A stretch of DNA of 64,000 bases, taken from contig NC_087071.1 of NCBI RefSeq assembly GCF_963678635.1, positions 32,042,141 through 32,106,140 of the forward strand, written 5' to 3'. Positions within the stretch are counted from its first letter, which is position 1. The number at the start of each line of letters is the position of its first letter. Positions 24,501 to 30,415 of this stretch are shown in pieces. Under the pieces are notes generated by a model. That model was not told the origin of the DNA and searched no databases. It saw only the letters and a list, made by a program, of their open reading frames with translations. This DNA is from Symsagittifera roscoffensis. Taxonomy: Eukaryota > Xenacoelomorpha > Acoela > Convolutidae. The translations under genes were made by a program, and so were the position numbers.

Positions 24501-27500
24501 ATTACTCTTAAAAATTAAATCTAAGGGTCGTTTATTTCGAATCAGTTCAAATCCTTATCCGAAGTAACTATTATCTGAAAAAATATGTAAATGATCTAAC
24601 CTAGGCACGCAAACGCGAGCAGCAAGTAAGGTTTGAACGTCATACAGTTCTTGAAACTCCTCAACATGCCTATCTTTACACGATTTAAACATCAGGACGA
24701 TTTAAACATCGGAACATGCGAAACTTTTAAACATCAAGCTTTTAGTGAAAAGGGTCTTTGTCACTAGAGCTGGGCAATTCCTAGAGCTAGGAAGAAATTA
24801 GAAGTAAAAAAAATTGATTTAAAAATAAAGGCTTATCAAGCAATTACCATTTATGAAAAAAAAAAACACTAAACATAAACCTTTCAATATATTTTCTTAT
24901 GGAATTGCATAATAATTGCTCCATTGTAGCATTTTCCATAATACATTATAGTCAACTTTGGGATACAATGTTATGCAGTAACAGTAAGTCAGATGAAATT
25001 CTATTGCTGCAAAAGAGCCACCAAATAAAGGAATACTTTTATTTGCCATAGGTTGGAAAAACTGGATTTCGTAATCTGACACTACGCTCACTAGTTTTCT
25101 CTTAAAGAAAACACGGCCAATCGAATACTGGAAAAGAGTAGAGAGCGCAAGTAAACATTAAAAAAAAACACTGAATTTCTTGCAAAAATCTCAATTCGAA
25201 TTGCAAAGAAAAAATAGATGCCTTTTAGGCTCTTTGAATTTCTAGAACAATTTATGATTGCCGCTTTTTTGATAACATGAACCCAACTTGAGAAAACTGG
25301 ATCAACAGGAAAACTGGATGCGCTGGGGAAATCTTAAAAATAAATTCCGCTTTTGAAACTAGAAATCGTTCACGTTTTTTTGCGCCATTTCCACGTTCGT
25401 ATTTGGAGAGTGCTACTTACGTCACTTTCAGCAGATGAATTTCAATTGAACTCAAAAAGTGCGTTATACCTAGGTGCATCAAATTTTTAAGACTTTTTCC
25501 TGAAAAAAAAATCAGCAAGACCTATATAAGTCTTCACTACGCTTATTACTCTTGAAAATTAAATCTAAGGGTCGTTTATTTCGAATCAGTTCAAATCCTT
25601 ATCCGAAGTAACTATTATCTGAAGAAATATGTAAATGATCTAACCTAGGTACGCAAACGCGAGCAGCAAGTAAGGTTTGAACGTCATACAGTTCTTGAAA
25701 CTCCTCAACATGCCTATCTTTACACGATTTAAACATCAGGACGATTTAAACATCGGAACATGCGAAACTTTTAAACATCAAGCTTTTAGTGAAAAGGGTC
25801 TTTGTCACTAGAGCTGGGCAATTACTAGAGCTAGGAAGAAATTAGAAGTGAAAAAATTGATTTAAAAATAAAGGCTTATCAAGCAATTACCATTTATGAA
25901 AAAAAAATAGTACATTATAGTCAACCTTGGGATACAATGTTATGCAGTAACAGTAAGTCAGATGAAATTCTATTGCTGCAAAAGAGCCACCAAATAAAGG
26001 AATACTTTTATTTGCCATAGGTTGGAAAAACTGGATTTCGTAATCTGACACTACGCTCACTAGTTTTCTCTTAAAGAAAACACGGCCAATCGAATACTGG
26101 AAAAGAGTAGAGAGCGCAAGTAAACATTAAAAAAAAACACTGAATTTCTTGCAAAAATCTCAATTCGAATTGCAAAGAAAAAATAGATGCCTTTTAGGCT
26201 CTTTGAATTTCTAGAACAATTTATGATTGCCGCTTTTTTGATAACATGAACCCAACTTGAGAAAACTGGATCAACAGGAAAACTGGATCCGCTGGGGAAA
26301 TCTTAAAAATAAATTCCACTTTCGAAACAAGAAATCGTTCACGTTTTTTGCGCCATTTCCACGTTCGTATTTGGAGAGTGCTACTTACGTCACTTTCAGC
26401 AAATGAATTTCAATTGAACTCAAAAGTGCATTATACCAAGGTGTATCAATATTTTAAGACTTTTTCCTGAAAAAAAAACAGCAAGACCTACGTTCACTAC
26501 GTTCATTACTCTTAAATATAAGGGTCGTTTATTTCGAATCAGTTCAAATCCTTATCCGAAGTAACTATTATCTGAAGAAATATGTAAATGATCTAACCTA
26601 GGTACGCAAACGCGAGCAGCAAGTAAGGTTTGAACGTCATACAGTTCTTGAAACTCCTCAACATGCCTATCTTAGCATCTATGTGGATGTCAGTGTTCTC
26701 CATGCTGCCGAAGAAACAGTAGAGTCCGCTGATTAGGATGATGAGGGACCCCACTGCCCCTTGCATCATAAATGTCTGTCGGTACCTGCCCACTGTTTCA
26801 GGTCCCACCAAGGAGTTCGTTAGGAGGCAATTGCTCTATAAACATAAGAATACTATTGTTCAAAACAACGGCATTTATACGCAAATTTTAATATGATAGT
26901 AACATCAGTCGCTAGGGACCCATAAAAACATAAATTCGGTGATAGTTGCTCTGAAAACAGATCTCTGCTTAACTTAAGAAAACCGGCACTGGGAGGAAAT
27001 TCCGTCTCAATTGACATTTCAAAATTTGGATGTACTTTATCATCTCCCCCCAATGGCGTCACCTTTAGAACCTCCACCTCTCTTAAAAAACAGTAAATTA
27101 ACTATAAAAATTTCTATTAAAAATTCAAGTTTGCAGCATTCTGATTGGTCAAATTGGTTAAATATTTGTCTATTTTATCAACTTAACAATCTACACCTCT
27201 TTCACGAAAAAGGATTCCAAGTTTTATACAAAAAATCCCAAAATTTTACATTTTTATGCACAACTGAATGCTCCTTAAATATGAGTTTAAGAAAAATGTT
27301 TACAGACAAAGCAAAGAATTAATCGAGAAAAGATAAACAAAGACCACATTCGAAGCCTTCGCTTTAATGAATGTTGATATGAGAAAACTCAATTTAACGC
27401 TAAACACTTGGTGTCAAAAGTAGTATGGAGACAGAATATATGCCCGAATCTCATTAAAATTTCTGGTTCTTCTGTAACAAAAAAAACCATGTCAGATACC

Positions 27501-29030
27501 GATTTGAATTGTCGTTTAAATTGTGACCAATTGCATCTCACGCACCATCACTGCTGTATACTATAATGAAATCGATCGACCACATAGCTAAGTAAGTAAC
27601 AATAGCATCTACTATCTGCTCAAAAACCGGGATTGATCATATTTCGATTCCTAATGATTGACAATCACCTGTAGCCTGATAATCTAAAAATTAGCATCAT
27701 GAAAGAACCACTTACATTTTCTAAGGATCCACTGTCTGTAATCAGCTCTGAGAACCTGACCACAAAAAGGGAAAGCACTGCGAACACAGCCTCGCCGACC
27801 AATCGGAAGGAAGTAGCCGCGTCTCTTTCACTTTCATCTGTGCTCTGGTACATGACAAGAGAGCAAAACGGTATACTATACATAGTAAAGGCCATTTGGA
27901 GGACGGTGTAGACTATCATGTAGTAGATGAAGACCATTACTTGATCGGTGAGGAACGGAGGCACCCACCAGAGAAAGAAAAAGCTCAGAATAGAGATGGG
28001 TAGAGAGAATAACATCCATTTACGCAGAGAGCCACCCTTTTCTTGCGTTTTGTTTACAATAGCACCAACTGTTGGATCTACATAAAAAACAAGAACAAAA
28101 AAAGTTTATGTGAAATTTTGTACAAGTAACCTGAATTTGACTTACACTTGCTTCTTGGAATTTGTTTCAATTTGCTAATAAAGTAGTCTATCTAGTTCCT
28201 TCTTCATGGTCGATGATAATAATTCGAGGTTTGCGAGCATTTCTATTAAGATTCACGCAACCATTCCCCCCAGAGTCTCGAAGGCGACTGGTTGGACTAT
28301 GTGGGACGAGACCAACCCGGCATATAGAGGACAAAAAGCGCACCAAATATGCCGGGTTGGTCTCGTCCCACATAGTCCAACCAGTCGCCTTCGAGACTCT
28401 GGGGGGAATGGGGACTGACACTCTTCGATATATCACAAGTCTAGGAAAAAAGATCACACAGGCGACTGATGAGCTTAGAGCAACCGTTTTTTTACGCCAC
28501 AGACTTGGAATCGCGATCCAGAGAGGTACGGCTGCATGTCTCCGAGAAACTTTGCAATGCGACCCAGAAGACCCTATTGGAACTGATTTTAGACGATGAT
28601 TGAATCAATTTTCGTTATTGTTTAAACTCTATACTAATGCCTTGACTATTCTGTATAGTAATTAAAGTGTTTCTTCGGAAAAAAAAACAATCATACCTGA
28701 AACAGCGTCTAATATCCGAGCAACCACAATAATCGTAGTAGCATACATTGGAAGCACACGAGCAACGTCAAGTAAAAACATTTGAATGTAAACAGTAGTT
28801 GTAATCAAAGGCAACGTAATAGGACCAGCTCCAACAGCAAGGGCGAATTTGTGTCCAAACGTTAAGTGACCTCCCTTCTCCGGCATGCCTGACATTATTT
28901 TTTGAACACGTACACTGCGCCTTCTCACACATGGCTTTTCAGGGGTGACAGTCGCTACATCTCCCAGACTAGTCATTTCAATCACGGTTTTGGGAATGGA
29001 TACGATTTCTTCGCCGATGCAGCATCAGAT
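1..29030 (-). CDS. mfsd2: MFSD2-like sodium-dependent lysophospholipid symporter gene, 8 exons, 3' end off window
   Basis: Eight minus-strand exons join in consistent phase (1,0,1,1,0,0,1) at GT-AG introns. The product is a major-facilitator protein of the GPH/MelB-like branch. Visible family marks are a paired-aspartate cation motif DAVSDPTVG at the exon 1/2 junction, a cytoplasmic-loop signature around SERDAATSFRLVGE in exon 2, GKYGKRK at the exon 4/5 junction, and PWVLLPDVIDA followed by FYGFFVFLSKLAAG in exon 6. This pattern is known for MFSD2A/B, which import lysophosphatidylcholine with sodium at the plasma membrane; that substrate is inferred from family only. The transport core to the end of exon 6 is about 442 codons, as expected for 12 membrane spans. 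Unusual points are a long polar C-terminal tail and an 18.6-kb intron full of repeats that hosts another gene. I am sure of the family, less sure of the A/B-type subfamily. Confidence 0.88.
503..1211 (-). other. mfsd2 intron 7, with SINE-like repeat and short degenerate repeat
   Basis: Non-coding. A stretch near 630-690 (AGATTTGGCAGGATG, then TTATCGAGAAAA) matches the degenerate tandem family at 14640-15640. A copy of the SINE-like B repeat is at about 960-1080. Confidence 0.6.
960..1080 (+). repeat. SINE-like repeat B copy
   Basis: Shares AAAGTGTCACCAAATAAA, TTTATTTGCGACTTAG and TTGGAAAAAC spacing with copies at 3866-3945, 21180-21310, 22680-22880 and the three triplicated units near 24000, 25040 and 26000. 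Confidence 0.6.
1212..1572 (-). CDS. mfsd2: mfsd2 exon 7 (last span and start of cytoplasmic tail)
   Basis: Acceptor TTTTAG precedes 1572 and donor TCTG|GTAAGT follows 1212, phase 1. It encodes VLDYDATKCDQNESVNMALR, the final membrane span ICAACPTFLLLLFGIVMYFF and PLNEAKMEEN (the YP-x-NE-like end of the MFSD2 core). A serine/asparagine-rich hydrophilic tail follows. Confidence 0.83.
1811..1948 (-). CDS. mfsd2: mfsd2 exon 6
   Basis: Acceptor TTTGTGTAG precedes 1948 and donor AAA|GTAAGA follows 1811, phase 0 at both ends (46 codons). The exon starts VLLPDVIDAYTVEFNQRNES and continues IFYGFFVFLSKLAAGCVTGG, a strong MFSD2 signature in which the aspartates of LPDVID are conserved. Confidence 0.88.
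2857..3150 (+). repeat. Dispersed repeat A, copy 1
   Basis: Starts with the near-palindrome CCAACAGACAGTTGG and then reads GAAAAGAGTCAATAAACGC; further on come CCGCTGGGAAATC, CCACTTTCGAAACTAGAA and TTTGCCTTC. The same ordered blocks recur throughout the first 27 kb. Confidence 0.75.
3490..3760 (+). repeat. Dispersed repeat A, copy 2
   Basis: Degenerate copy with CCAATAGACAGTTAAAAAGTG at its head, CCGCTGGGAAACCTC and AATTTGCCTTTAA later. Confidence 0.6.
3756..3860 (+). repeat. Dispersed repeat A, copy 3 (5' part only)
   Basis: Head sequence CCAACTGACAGTTGG, which is a perfect interrupted palindrome, then GAAACGAGTAATGAACTC. The copy breaks off after about 100 nt and passes into a repeat B copy at 3866. 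Confidence 0.6.
3866..3945 (+). repeat. SINE-like repeat B copy
   Basis: AAAGTGGCACCAATATTTG, then CGACTTAGGTTGGAAAAAAG and AACAATACACT, as in the copy at 21230-21300. Confidence 0.55.
4382..4542 (-). CDS. mfsd2: mfsd2 exon 5
   Basis: Acceptor TGTTAG precedes 4542 and donor ATGG|GTAAGT follows 4382; phase 1 in, phase 0 out. It encodes the basic loop GKYGKRK (a family-wide MFS loop motif), the span VSFCAVAITVPAFSMLSVI and a glycine-rich span ending GFYIPW. Confidence 0.86.
4680..4785 (-). repeat. tRNA-like SINE head
   Basis: On the minus strand an A-box-like GGCAGCGCGAGTCTC is followed by a B box GGTTCGAATCTC about 70 nt further. The spacing and lack of a pairing acceptor stem argue for a tRNA-derived SINE rather than a working tRNA gene. 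Confidence 0.4.
5987..6502 (+). pseudogene. MULE transposase N-terminal remnant (FLYWCH-like zinc finger)
   Basis: A 171-codon open frame without an ATG at its start. The first ~70 residues resemble a FLYWCH finger: an aromatic tyrosine segment (NNCAYNKTREL), then EQWRSNQQCKTNL where the finger has its W-x-C-x-x-x-C-x-x, then a degenerate terminal H/N region. The segment VPNIKKRLRRIRHENRCHPP matches the basic helix that follows FLYWCH fingers in animal Mutator-like transposases. The frame then stops before the region that would hold the catalytic aspartates. Decayed; family assignment is from motif layout, not from a search. Confidence 0.5.
6575..6885 (+). pseudogene. MULE transposase C-terminal remnant
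   Basis: Reading two frames in succession gives ITEDIKNYLEDTFVGNESRN, then a basic stretch, the FHKDMWN position, a TNN motif at about 6727, and NPDIWKLIEAIQRQQ near 6785-6830. This order (FEDTYIG-like block, WN, TNN-x-E-x-WH-like block, HP-x-IW-x-LI) is the C-terminus of MULE transposases. A stop and frameshift separate the pieces, and WH is degenerate. It follows the N-terminal remnant within 80 nt, so the core was deleted. Confidence 0.6.
7845..7991 (-). CDS. mfsd2: mfsd2 exon 4
   Basis: Acceptor TGTTTAG precedes 7991 and donor ATAG|GTAATC follows 7845; both junctions are phase 1, so the 147-nt exon keeps the frame. It encodes AGYVAVNITQGCLLLYFKYV and a second span FTVAMLALVISGALSIPLW. 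The 18.6-kb intron upstream is the largest of the gene. Confidence 0.85.
8228..8560 (+). repeat. Dispersed repeat A, copy 4
   Basis: CAACAGACAGTTGGAAAAG at the head; later TTTATGATTGACC, TGGATCAATAG, TTCGCTGGGAAAGTC, CCACTTTCGAAACTAGAAG and GGAATTTGCC in the family order. Confidence 0.75.
9390..9785 (+). repeat. Dispersed repeat A, copy 5 (with 3' end)
   Basis: Contains TTTATTATTGACAATTT, GGATCAATACGC, CTTCGCTGGGAAATC, CCACTTTTGAAACTAGAAG and the 3' tail block ATCTTCACTACGTTCATTAC that also ends the copies near 21830, 24510 and 26510. Confidence 0.7.
9800..10599. other. Intron sequence without recognisable content
   Basis: AT-rich sequence with only short open frames. I see no gene, RNA or clear repeat here. 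Confidence 0.5.
10600..11100 (+). pseudogene. Decayed copy of the C-type lectin promoter and exon 1
   Basis: From CCATTATACATTTTATCAGACATAGC onward this segment parallels the 16670-17175 region upstream of and into the lectin gene: the same CTGATATTTT, CACAAGCTGTTT and TTTATTTTGAATAATTGA blocks, then CAATGATTTCCCTAATA at the start codon. The frame from the ATG (about 10968) ends at a TGA after nine codons, and the later GAAAAAACTCCAGGGAAGAG and GCATAAAAGCGAGA match the exon with small indels. There is no exon 2 counterpart nearby. It is an unprocessed partial duplicate, because promoter sequence is included. Confidence 0.7.
10710..10880 (+). repeat. Duplicated 160-bp block, copy 1 (second copy 11265-11420)
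   Basis: TTTGATCTGAAGCATGAGTT through CTACCCGATATAATTA is present again at 11265-11420 with about ten differences. It lies within the copied lectin upstream region, so this part was duplicated once more. Confidence 0.8.
11265..11420 (+). repeat. Duplicated 160-bp block, copy 2
   Basis: Near-identical to 10710-10880. Beyond CCCGATATAATTA the two copies diverge completely. Confidence 0.8.
11566..11606 (+). repeat. CCAAC/CCACC pentamer microsatellite
   Basis: Repeats of CCAAC turning into CCACC, the most C-rich patch of the intron. Otherwise 11421-11984 holds nothing recognisable. Confidence 0.8.
11985..12420 (+). repeat. Dispersed repeat A, copy 6
   Basis: AACATACAGCTGGAAACGAT at the head, then TTTATGATTGATATTTTTG, ACTGGATCAACAGG, CCACTTTCGACACTAGAAG and TTTTTTCTGAAAAAAACC near the end. 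Confidence 0.7.
12690..13960 (+). repeat. Degenerate tandem array, unit about 140-175 bp
   Basis: A block of the type CAGCACCCAACTACAGGGTT, then GAGAAATTC, recurs near 12786, 13005, 13172, 13348, 13510, 13650 and 13826. Between these lie repeated phrases such as ATATCTCGAAAACTACAAGG, ATTTGAGCAGTCATATTTGG and CTCCTGAGAGTACCCTGA. At least seven diverged units. Short frames inside it are not genes. Confidence 0.75.
13945..14355 (+). repeat. Two-copy direct repeat (unit ~250 bp) ending in a GATA microsatellite
   Basis: Blocks CAATATACGATATAGCTTAA and CAATATGATATAGCTTAAAC, each followed by a CGCATTTAAATATA block, occur at 13968-14090 and 14224-14330. The second copy ends in (GATA)n at about 14330-14353, and a short (GACA)n lies at 14158-14174. 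Confidence 0.7.
14640..15640 (+). repeat. Degenerate tandem array, unit about 165-180 bp
   Basis: Five or more diverged units, each with a GGGCGTGGC/GGGCGTAGCC-like block (about 14872, 15023, 15192, 15363, 15515), then a CCGTTCTATTCATTGAAACC-like block and CAGATTTGGCAGG. A fragment of the same family is present near 630-690 in intron 7. Confidence 0.7.
15641..16600. other. Intron sequence without recognisable content
   Basis: AT-rich; no gene, RNA or clear repeat seen. Confidence 0.5.
17047..17210 (+). CDS. C-type lectin gene exon 1
   Basis: Carries the signal peptide and the first cysteine pair of the lectin fold. The ATG at 17047 is the first in the frame and gives a well-formed signal peptide. 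Confidence 0.75.
17047..18364 (+). CDS. Secreted C-type lectin-like domain protein (two exons, nested in mfsd2 intron 3)
   Basis: Exon 1 is 17047-17210 (donor AATAG|GTGAGT, phase 2) and exon 2 is 17950-18364 (acceptor TTGCTTAG), giving 192 residues. The protein starts with a signal peptide (MISLILSFLMILASRA, cleavage likely before QH) and is otherwise one C-type lectin fold. Its marks are CPNGFEKNEKIPGKC, DALDYCRNR, HYIWVNYADIE, the late cysteine pair region EHCAIVGQCDNSRC, and a final WSLICS. The calcium-binding EPN/WND motifs are not visible, so sugar binding is uncertain. A role in recognition or immunity is only a family-level inference. It is transcribed opposite to its host gene. The upstream 400 bp and exon 1 were copied to 10600-11100. 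Confidence 0.78.
17950..18364 (+). CDS. C-type lectin gene exon 2
   Basis: Begins RYSSDIAEM after the phase-2 join and ends at TAA 18362-18364. It carries the remaining fold, including the conserved WSLIC near the C-terminus. Confidence 0.75.
18365..20100. other. Non-coding intron segment
   Basis: Lectin 3' flank and AT-rich sequence; apart from the tRNA-like segment at 19076-19142 I see nothing recognisable. Confidence 0.5.
19076..19142 (+). repeat. tRNA-like SINE fragment
   Basis: TGGCATAGTGATAGAGCG resembles a tRNA D-arm/A box, and TTTAAGAGTCTCC about 35 nt later a worn B box. No acceptor stem. Confidence 0.35.
20100..20205 (+). repeat. Dispersed repeat A, fragment
   Basis: GATGTCCTTAACAATC-like block, then GAATTCTAGAACAATTC and GATTTTTTCAATCG, the middle part of family A only. 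Confidence 0.5.
20206..21055. other. Non-coding intron segment
   Basis: A 69-codon frame at 20254-20463 has no recognisable features. Nothing else supported. Confidence 0.45.
21061..21126 (-). repeat. tRNA-like SINE head
   Basis: On the minus strand TCTGAGTGGCTAGGGTG (A box), then TGATAATTTCTAGGTCGC and GGGTTCGAATC (B box) have the spacing of a Leu/Ser-type tRNA, but the T stem and acceptor stem do not pair. It abuts repeat B sequence at 21127-21310. Confidence 0.55.
21127..21310 (+). repeat. SINE-like repeat B copy
   Basis: CACTAATCAGAAATAAAGCAG and AACAGATG blocks correspond to CACTGGTCACAAATGAAGCAG at 22770, followed by the TTTATTTGCAAGTTAGGTT block. Confidence 0.6.
21490..21840 (+). repeat. 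Dispersed repeat A, copy 7
   Basis: CCAACAAACAGCTGGAAA at the head; ends with GACTTTTCCCTGAAAAGG and ATCTTCACTGCGTTCATTG, the family tail. Confidence 0.65.
21841..22505. other. Non-coding intron segment
   Basis: AT-rich sequence; nothing recognisable. Confidence 0.45.
22506..22605 (-). repeat. tRNA-like SINE fragment
   Basis: On the minus strand CCTGGCGCAGTTGCGAGA resembles an A box. Two direct copies of CTCGAGGTC follow before a GGGGTTTGATTAGG segment in the B-box position. Confidence 0.35.
22680..22880 (+). repeat. SINE-like repeat B copy
   Basis: CACTGGTCACAAATGAAGCAG, GCAAAAGTGCCACCAATTG and a following TTTTACTTTGGAAAAA segment. Confidence 0.55.
22905..23260 (+). repeat. Dispersed repeat A, copy 8
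   Basis: TTTATGATTGACTTTTTTAG, GCTGGATCAAAAGG, TTTGCTGGGAAATC, TGACCCTTAAACTTTTGCAG and GATAGTGGAATTTGCC in order. Confidence 0.75.
23870..24050 (+). repeat. SINE-like repeat B within triplication unit 1 (also 24916-25096 and 25915-26060)
   Basis: AAGAGCCACCAAATAAAGG, TTTATTTGCCATAGGTTGG and AAAAACTGGATTTCG; the same block is in each unit. Confidence 0.6.
24160..24530 (+). repeat. Dispersed repeat A within triplication unit 1 (also 25200-25570 and 26170-26515)
   Basis: TCTAGAACAATTTATGATTG, AAACTGGATCAACAGG, TGCGCTGGGGAAATC, and the tail ATATAAGTCTTCACTACG. Confidence 0.75.
24601..24676 (-). pseudogene. Duplicated 3' part of mfsd2 exon 3 with splice donor (copy 1)
   Basis: Matches the last 76 nt of exon 3 and its GTTAGATC donor with one substitution. 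It lacks the exon's 5' part and acceptor, so it cannot be spliced in as the real exon. Confidence 0.85.
25645..25720 (-). pseudogene. Duplicated 3' part of mfsd2 exon 3 with splice donor (copy 2)
   Basis: Identical to the last 76 nt of exon 3 with its donor. Homology ends at TGCCTATCTT, where the triplication junction lies. Confidence 0.85.
26598..26835 (-). CDS. mfsd2: mfsd2 exon 3
   Basis: The acceptor TTTATAG precedes 26835 and the donor is CTAG|GTTAGA at 26598, phase 1. It encodes GPETVGRYRQTFMMQGAV, a membrane span LIILISGLYCFFG, a loop, and the start of the next span FKPYLLLAFAYL. The last 76 nt of this exon with its donor also occur at 25645-25720 and 24601-24676 through a tandem duplication; only this copy continues into the rest of the exon and its acceptor. 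Confidence 0.88.
26836..27715 (-). other. mfsd2 intron 2
   Basis: Non-coding; a 103-codon plus-strand frame at 27011-27322 shows no recognisable features. Confidence 0.6.
27716..28077 (-). CDS. mfsd2: mfsd2 exon 2
   Basis: The acceptor is TTTATGTAG before 28077 and the donor is AAT|GTAAGT at 27716, phase 0. It completes the DAVSDPTVG cation-site motif and continues with AIVNKTQEKGG, then three hydrophobic segments (MLFSLPISILSFFFLWWVP; VMVFIYYMIVYTVLQMAFTM; FAVLSLFVVRFSEL). The conserved loop SIPFCSLVMYQSTDESERDA is the family's central cytoplasmic signature. Confidence 0.88.
28261..28411. repeat. Perfect 65-bp inverted repeat (hairpin) in mfsd2 intron 1
   Basis: Arm 28261-28325 and arm 28347-28411 are perfect reverse complements, with a 21-nt loop. 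The arms begin CCATTCCCCCCAGAGTCTCG. The arms are GC-richer than the intron around them. The pre-mRNA of mfsd2 would fold this into a long perfect duplex. Confidence 0.95.
28697..28976 (-). CDS. mfsd2: mfsd2 exon 1 (start codon exon)
   Basis: The ATG at 28976 opens a frame reading MTSLGDVATVTPEKP, and an in-frame stop lies 16 codons upstream within the same exon, which supports this start. The protein has a basic cytoplasmic N-terminus (VRRRSVRVQK), then the first membrane segments FALAVGAGPITLPLITTTVY and PMYATTIIVVARILDA. The donor is CAG|GTATGA at 28697/28696, phase 1. The exon itself starts at 29030, directly after a pyrimidine run and CAG, so about 54 nt of 5' untranslated sequence are included. 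Confidence 0.85.
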
Positions 29031-29042
29031 CTGAAAAAAAAA
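29031..29042 (-). promoter_or_regulatory. Splice acceptor in the 5' UTR of mfsd2 (cis 5' exon or spliced-leader site)
   Basis: On the minus strand a run of at least nine T followed by CAG immediately precedes 29030, 54 nt upstream of the start codon. It is either the acceptor of an intron that separates an upstream non-coding exon, or a spliced-leader trans-splicing site. No upstream exon can be recognised, because the next 1 kb is a retroelement LTR fragment. Confidence 0.5.
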
Positions 29043-29133
29043 CATATGCTCAATAAAAAAGCTTAGCTGAGATCTAGTTTTGAAGGCTGGCAAGAGGCTC
29101 GCTTCTGATCTGTCCTGTGGAGGTGTCATGGCT

Positions 29134-30169
29134 CTATAACGGAGTATTATGAGTGGAGGCGAAACTTTGCTTGATAAGGACATTCAAATTTGAATGCTTA
29201 GAGAATCTCCTTACACTTTTGAGACAAGATAGGCCATGCCATCCATTGTGACATCCGACCAGAATGTACGAAAATGCAGTTTCGCATTCGAATTTTTATG
29301 GAGCAGAAAAAGAGCAGCTAACCTGGAAGATTGATGGTTTTAACAGATTAGTGACATTACTTGAACGATTAGACAAATCGGGAAGGGTTGGTGTTGACTG
29401 ACATGTCAATTTTAAAAAATTCGAATTAAGACGTCACATTTCTGAGAAATGTTAAAGAGGCCATTTTGGGACAGAAAACGGAAGAAAAACAGAACAATAG
29501 TTGCAGTGAAAAACAACTACGGGAAAATAACGACAGATAGATCTGGGAATTGTCAGAAACCGCTCCGAGTTGTAACGATTGTGCCGCTACAATCGTTACC
29601 GAGCAATTCACACGAACGAGGAAGGGTATTGGGACGACGTGTCCAGCCTTCAGGAAAAAAATAGGAGTTCTATTTCCCCGGATTCCAGAATCCGGAGGGG
29701 TCACGGGCCCAGAACTCAAACTGTTTTATATAAACTTTTAGCTGCCTGGTCATGTCCTGAGTTGAATTTAATTAACATCCCGATTCATTTTCAGAGAATG
29801 AGAAGCTAGGAGTGAGGGAAAGGGTTGATCCATCTTCGATAGAGATGATGATTTTGATCTACTGAGCAAAAACAATAATAAAATAATAAATAGTAGTAGC
29901 CCTGTTTTTGGGAGTGACCTCGTGGTCTGGGGATTCTCAGACCCAGCCATGAGCTCACTATTCTTGCATATAATTAAGTTAATTTGAGTGTTTTGACCGA
30001 AGCCGGAAACAGTAACGTTTTTGTCGACCCGATTTTAGAAAGGCCACCAAAAAGAACTGGCTTTGGCAGAGACGGTGAAAAGCACGTAGAGCTGTGTTTA
30101 GACGCTAGCCAGTCGTTTTAGAACCTAGCTTTATTTTCCGTCGATATGTACTTCCGGGCGAATGTTACA
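29134..30169 (+). mobile_element. Retroelement LTR (3'-end fragment or solo LTR), upstream of mfsd2
   Basis: Collinear with the LTR of copy C (47268-48340, opposite strand). Shared blocks are GGCCATTTTGG, GTGCCGCTACAAT, TCCGGAGGGGT, AAACTTTTAGCT, GGGTTGATCCATCTTCGAT, AGTAGTAGCCCTGTTTTT and the end CTTCCGGGCGAATGTTACA. TTTATATAAA at 29726-29735 is a likely TATA box, and AATAAA-like repeats lie near 29873-29888. The left end is diverged; GGCTCTATAA at 29131 corresponds to sequence just outside the LTR in copy B, so it may be a truncated element rather than a solo LTR. Confidence 0.75.
29572..29599 (+). other. LTR stem-loop with compensatory changes
   Basis: 11-bp stem GTAACGATTGT / ACAATCGTTAC with loop GCCGCT. 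The equivalent in copy C (47836-47867, minus) has a 13-bp stem with the same loop and two paired substitutions. Confidence 0.75.
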
Positions 30170-30415
30170 CATCTTCAGTTACAAGTTTTCCGCAAACGTT
30201 TCTATGTTATTCACAGAAAACTGAACCCATGCGGAGTCTAATTGCAATTCTAAGCTGCTGATTTGACAGTTTAAATTTTGGATTTATATACGGTATGACA
30301 TTTAACTATTGCAATCCGAACTTATCCTGGTGAGCCTTGAACCTTTTTACATCAGTAGGTTCGGGTTTCAACTTAATTTGAGAAGATTCTTTATCAAAAA
30401 AGGGATCTGTAAAAC
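30170..30415 (+). other. Sequence between two LTR fragments
   Basis: Would be the leader just 3' of the LTR if the LTR is a 5' one. No tRNA-complementary primer-binding site is evident. Nothing else recognised. Confidence 0.35.

Larger units (their letters stand above)
7992..26597 (-). other. mfsd2 intron 3 (18.6 kb), host of a nested gene and many repeats
   Basis: Bounded by the donor at 26597 and acceptor at 7992-7994 of the transporter gene. It contains the opposite-strand C-type lectin gene, its decayed partial copy, two degenerate tandem arrays, eight or more repeat A copies, tRNA-like SINEs and the tandem triplication near the donor. Confidence 0.8.
23640..26640 (+). repeat. Tandem triplication, unit about 1.04 kb
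   Basis: Three near-identical head-to-tail units start at about 23640, 24677 and 25721 (period 1043-1044 bp measured at AAACATCGGAACATGCG). Each runs from a CGATTTAAACATCAGGA block through repeat B, then repeat A, to the 3' part of mfsd2 exon 3. Unit 3 lacks about 70 bp after its A-run (around 25909) and is joined to the genuine exon. The near identity points to a recent event. Confidence 0.9.

Noticed and set aside
28162-28599. 145-codon plus-strand frame and its antisense partners over the hairpin
   Set aside because: The frame is produced by the GC-richer perfect inverted repeat; the two arms give the same peptide words on both strands.
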